Of a stretch of 6,329 nt of DNA, positions 5,146 through 6,329 are shown in pieces. The position numbers were made by a program, and so were the translations under genes. The notes under the pieces were generated by a model that worked only from the letters and a program-made list of their open reading frames with translations, made no database searches and was not told where the DNA came from. The DNA comes from an uncultured Gammaproteobacteria bacterium (lineage in GTDB: Bacteria > Pseudomonadota > Gammaproteobacteria > Steroidobacterales > Woeseiaceae), in the NCBI GenBank assembly GCA_938003715.1, contig CALKYK010000533.1, positions 1-6,329 of the forward strand, read 5' to 3'. Within the stretch, counting starts at the first letter, position 1; every line of letters starts with the position of its first letter.

Positions 5146-6329
5146 GTGCCGGCGCGAACGTTTTCCGACGGGGACATGGAATTCGTCCGCCGCCGCTTTC
5201 CGGGCCTGGACAACGGCTGGGCGTTCTTCGACAACGCCGGCGGCACGCAGATCCTTGCGAACGTGGTCGAACGGATGAACGACTTCCTGTTCAACAGCAA
5301 CGTGCAGACCGGCGGATCCTACGAAGTCTCGCAGCGTGCTGCCGCCGCGCTGAATTCCGGCCGGGAAGCGATGGCGACCTTCGTCAACGCGGCACGTGCG
5401 GAGGAAATCGTGTTCGCCCCGTCGACGACCGTGGCGCTGCAGAATCTCGCGCGCGCGATGGCGTCGCAGTTCGCAAGCGGGGACGAGGTCATCGTGACGG
5501 TTGCCGATCACGAGTCGAACATCGGCCCCTGGGTCGGCCTCGAGAAGCTCGGCGTCAAGGTGCGAACCTGGGTGCCAAGCTGCGACTCGGCCGCACTGGA
5601 CCCGGCGGCGCTGCAACCGATGCTGACGAAGCGTACGAAGCTGGTCGCGGTCACGCACGTCTCCAACATCCTCGGCACGATCAACCCGATTGCCGACATC
5701 GCGGCAGTGGTCCACGCGCACGGCGCCAGGCTTTGCGTCGACTCGGTCGCGTTCGCGCCGCATCGCGCCATCGATGTACGCAAACTCGACGTCGACTACC
5801 TTGCCCTGAGCCTGTACAAGGTGTTCGGTCCGCACTACGCGATGCTCTACGGGCGCCACGAGCTGCTGCTGGAGCTCGACAACCTCTATCACTATTTCTA
5901 CGGCAAGGAAAAAACTCCGGCGAAACTCGAGCCCGGAAACGCGAGTTACGAACTCGCCTATTCCGCAACCGGCATCGTCGACTATCTCGAGGCGCTCGGC
6001 CGGCGCTGCGGCGCGGAAGGCTCTCCGCGACAGTGCCTGGAACACGCCTTCGACAAGATCGCTCTGCACGAGAGCGAGATCGCCGCGCCGCTCATCGAGT
6101 ACCTGGATCGACGCAGCGACTGCCGAATCGTCGGCATCGCCGACGCGGACGAATCGCTGCGGGTACCGACGATCAGCTTCGTCGTCGACGGCGTCGATTC
6201 CGGTGAGCTGGCAAAACGCATCGATCCATATCGCATTGCCATACGCTACGGCGACTTCCACGGCACGCGGCTGGCCGAAAACCTAGGGTTGATGGTGAAC
6301 AAGGGGTGCGGGCGGGTATACATGACGCA
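5146..6329 (+). CDS. Class V PLP-dependent aminotransferase, cysteine desulfurase-like (partial, 3' end missing)
   Basis: The gene is open to the right edge, with 394 complete codons present; the family is about 400-420 residues, so little is missing. The start is probably GTG 5146, two bases after the ATPase stop; ATG 5176 has GGGGA too close to serve it. The class V fold is clear: FFDNAGGTQ near the N-terminus, ADHESN with His122 stacking on the cofactor, SNILGTINP with Asn174, VDSVAFAPH with Asp199, and SLYKVFGPH with the PLP-binding Lys225. KVFGPH, LEPGN.SYEL and IRYGDF are typical of the cysteine desulfurase-like group related to Vibrio VC1184. At the position where SufS has its catalytic Cys (RTGHHCA) this protein has RYGDFHG, so the Cys is absent. 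Ordinary SufS-type desulfurase activity is therefore doubtful; a lyase, epimerase or other desulfurase-like reaction is possible. The cytosolic enzyme probably processes the imported amino acid. The last residues (GCGRVYMT) depart from the usual GVVRVS pattern. Confidence 0.9.
   Translation, partial: MPARTFSDGDMEFVRRRFPGLDNGWAFFDNAGGTQILANVVERMNDFLFNSNVQTGGSYEVSQRAAAALNSGREAMATFVNAARAEEIVFAPSTTVALQNLARAMASQFASGDEVIVTVADHESNIGPWVGLEKLGVKVRTWVPSCDSAALDPAALQPMLTKRTKLVAVTHVSNILGTINPIADIAAVVHAHGARLCVDSVAFAPHRAIDVRKLDVDYLALSLYKVFGPHYAMLYGRHELLLELDNLYHYFYGKEKTPAKLEPGNASYELAYSATGIVDYLEALGRRCGAEGSPRQCLEHAFDKIALHESEIAAPLIEYLDRRSDCRIVGIADADESLRVPTISFVVDGVDSGELAKRIDPYRIAIRYGDFHGTRLAENLGLMVNKGCGRVYMT

Noticed and set aside
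4124..6261. Long minus-strand frames (338 and 422 residues) opposite the ATPase and the PLP enzyme
   Set aside because: They are antisense to genes with intact catalytic motifs and show no recognisable domains.
1..6329. CRISPR arrays, tRNA or rRNA genes, insertion-sequence ends
   Set aside because: No regularly spaced repeats, no tRNA cloverleaf, no rRNA-like sequence, no transposase and no terminal inverted repeats were seen.

Overview
The window is GC-rich DNA that reads as a Gram-negative bacterium, most likely a pseudomonadote. The evidence is a lipobox lipoprotein, a Sec-exported periplasmic solute-binding protein with a polar amino acid ABC importer, and Shine-Dalgarno-led genes packed on the + strand. 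The exact lineage cannot be fixed from the sequence. All supported genes are on the + strand. The long minus-strand frames are high-GC shadows.

Layout. (1) Positions 2-469 hold the 3' end of an odd membrane-protein reading frame. Its first half looks like a type IV prepilin peptidase (A24) segment and its second half like the C-terminal half of a YecN-type MAPEG protein. The switch falls in a short stretch compatible with both families, so it is either a real fusion or a chimeric join. (2) Positions 470-758 are a non-coding leader with several small inverted repeats, a TTGACA-type promoter candidate and a GNRA-looped hairpin. (3) Positions 759-2818 hold a two-gene unit: a multi-spanning membrane protein of no family I recognise, with a large helical soluble region, tightly followed by a von Willebrand factor A lipoprotein. 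It ends in a clear intrinsic terminator. (4) From 2921 to the end of the window runs a compact operon: periplasmic family 3 amino acid-binding protein, HisM/GlnP-type permease, GlnQ/HisP-type ATPase, and a class V PLP enzyme resembling the cysteine desulfurase-like (VC1184-type) family. The PLP enzyme runs off the right edge.

How the genes work together. The ABC genes form a complete importer of one binding protein, one homodimerising permease and one ATPase. Their near-zero spacing to the PLP enzyme suggests that the imported amino acid, or a product of it, is that enzyme's substrate. A sulfur-containing amino acid is a reasonable guess but not shown. All four genes of this operon appear to start with GTG. 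The membrane protein and vWA lipoprotein upstream are separated from it by the terminator. They look like a functional pair spanning the inner membrane and periplasm, and they are the best candidate here for an undescribed system.
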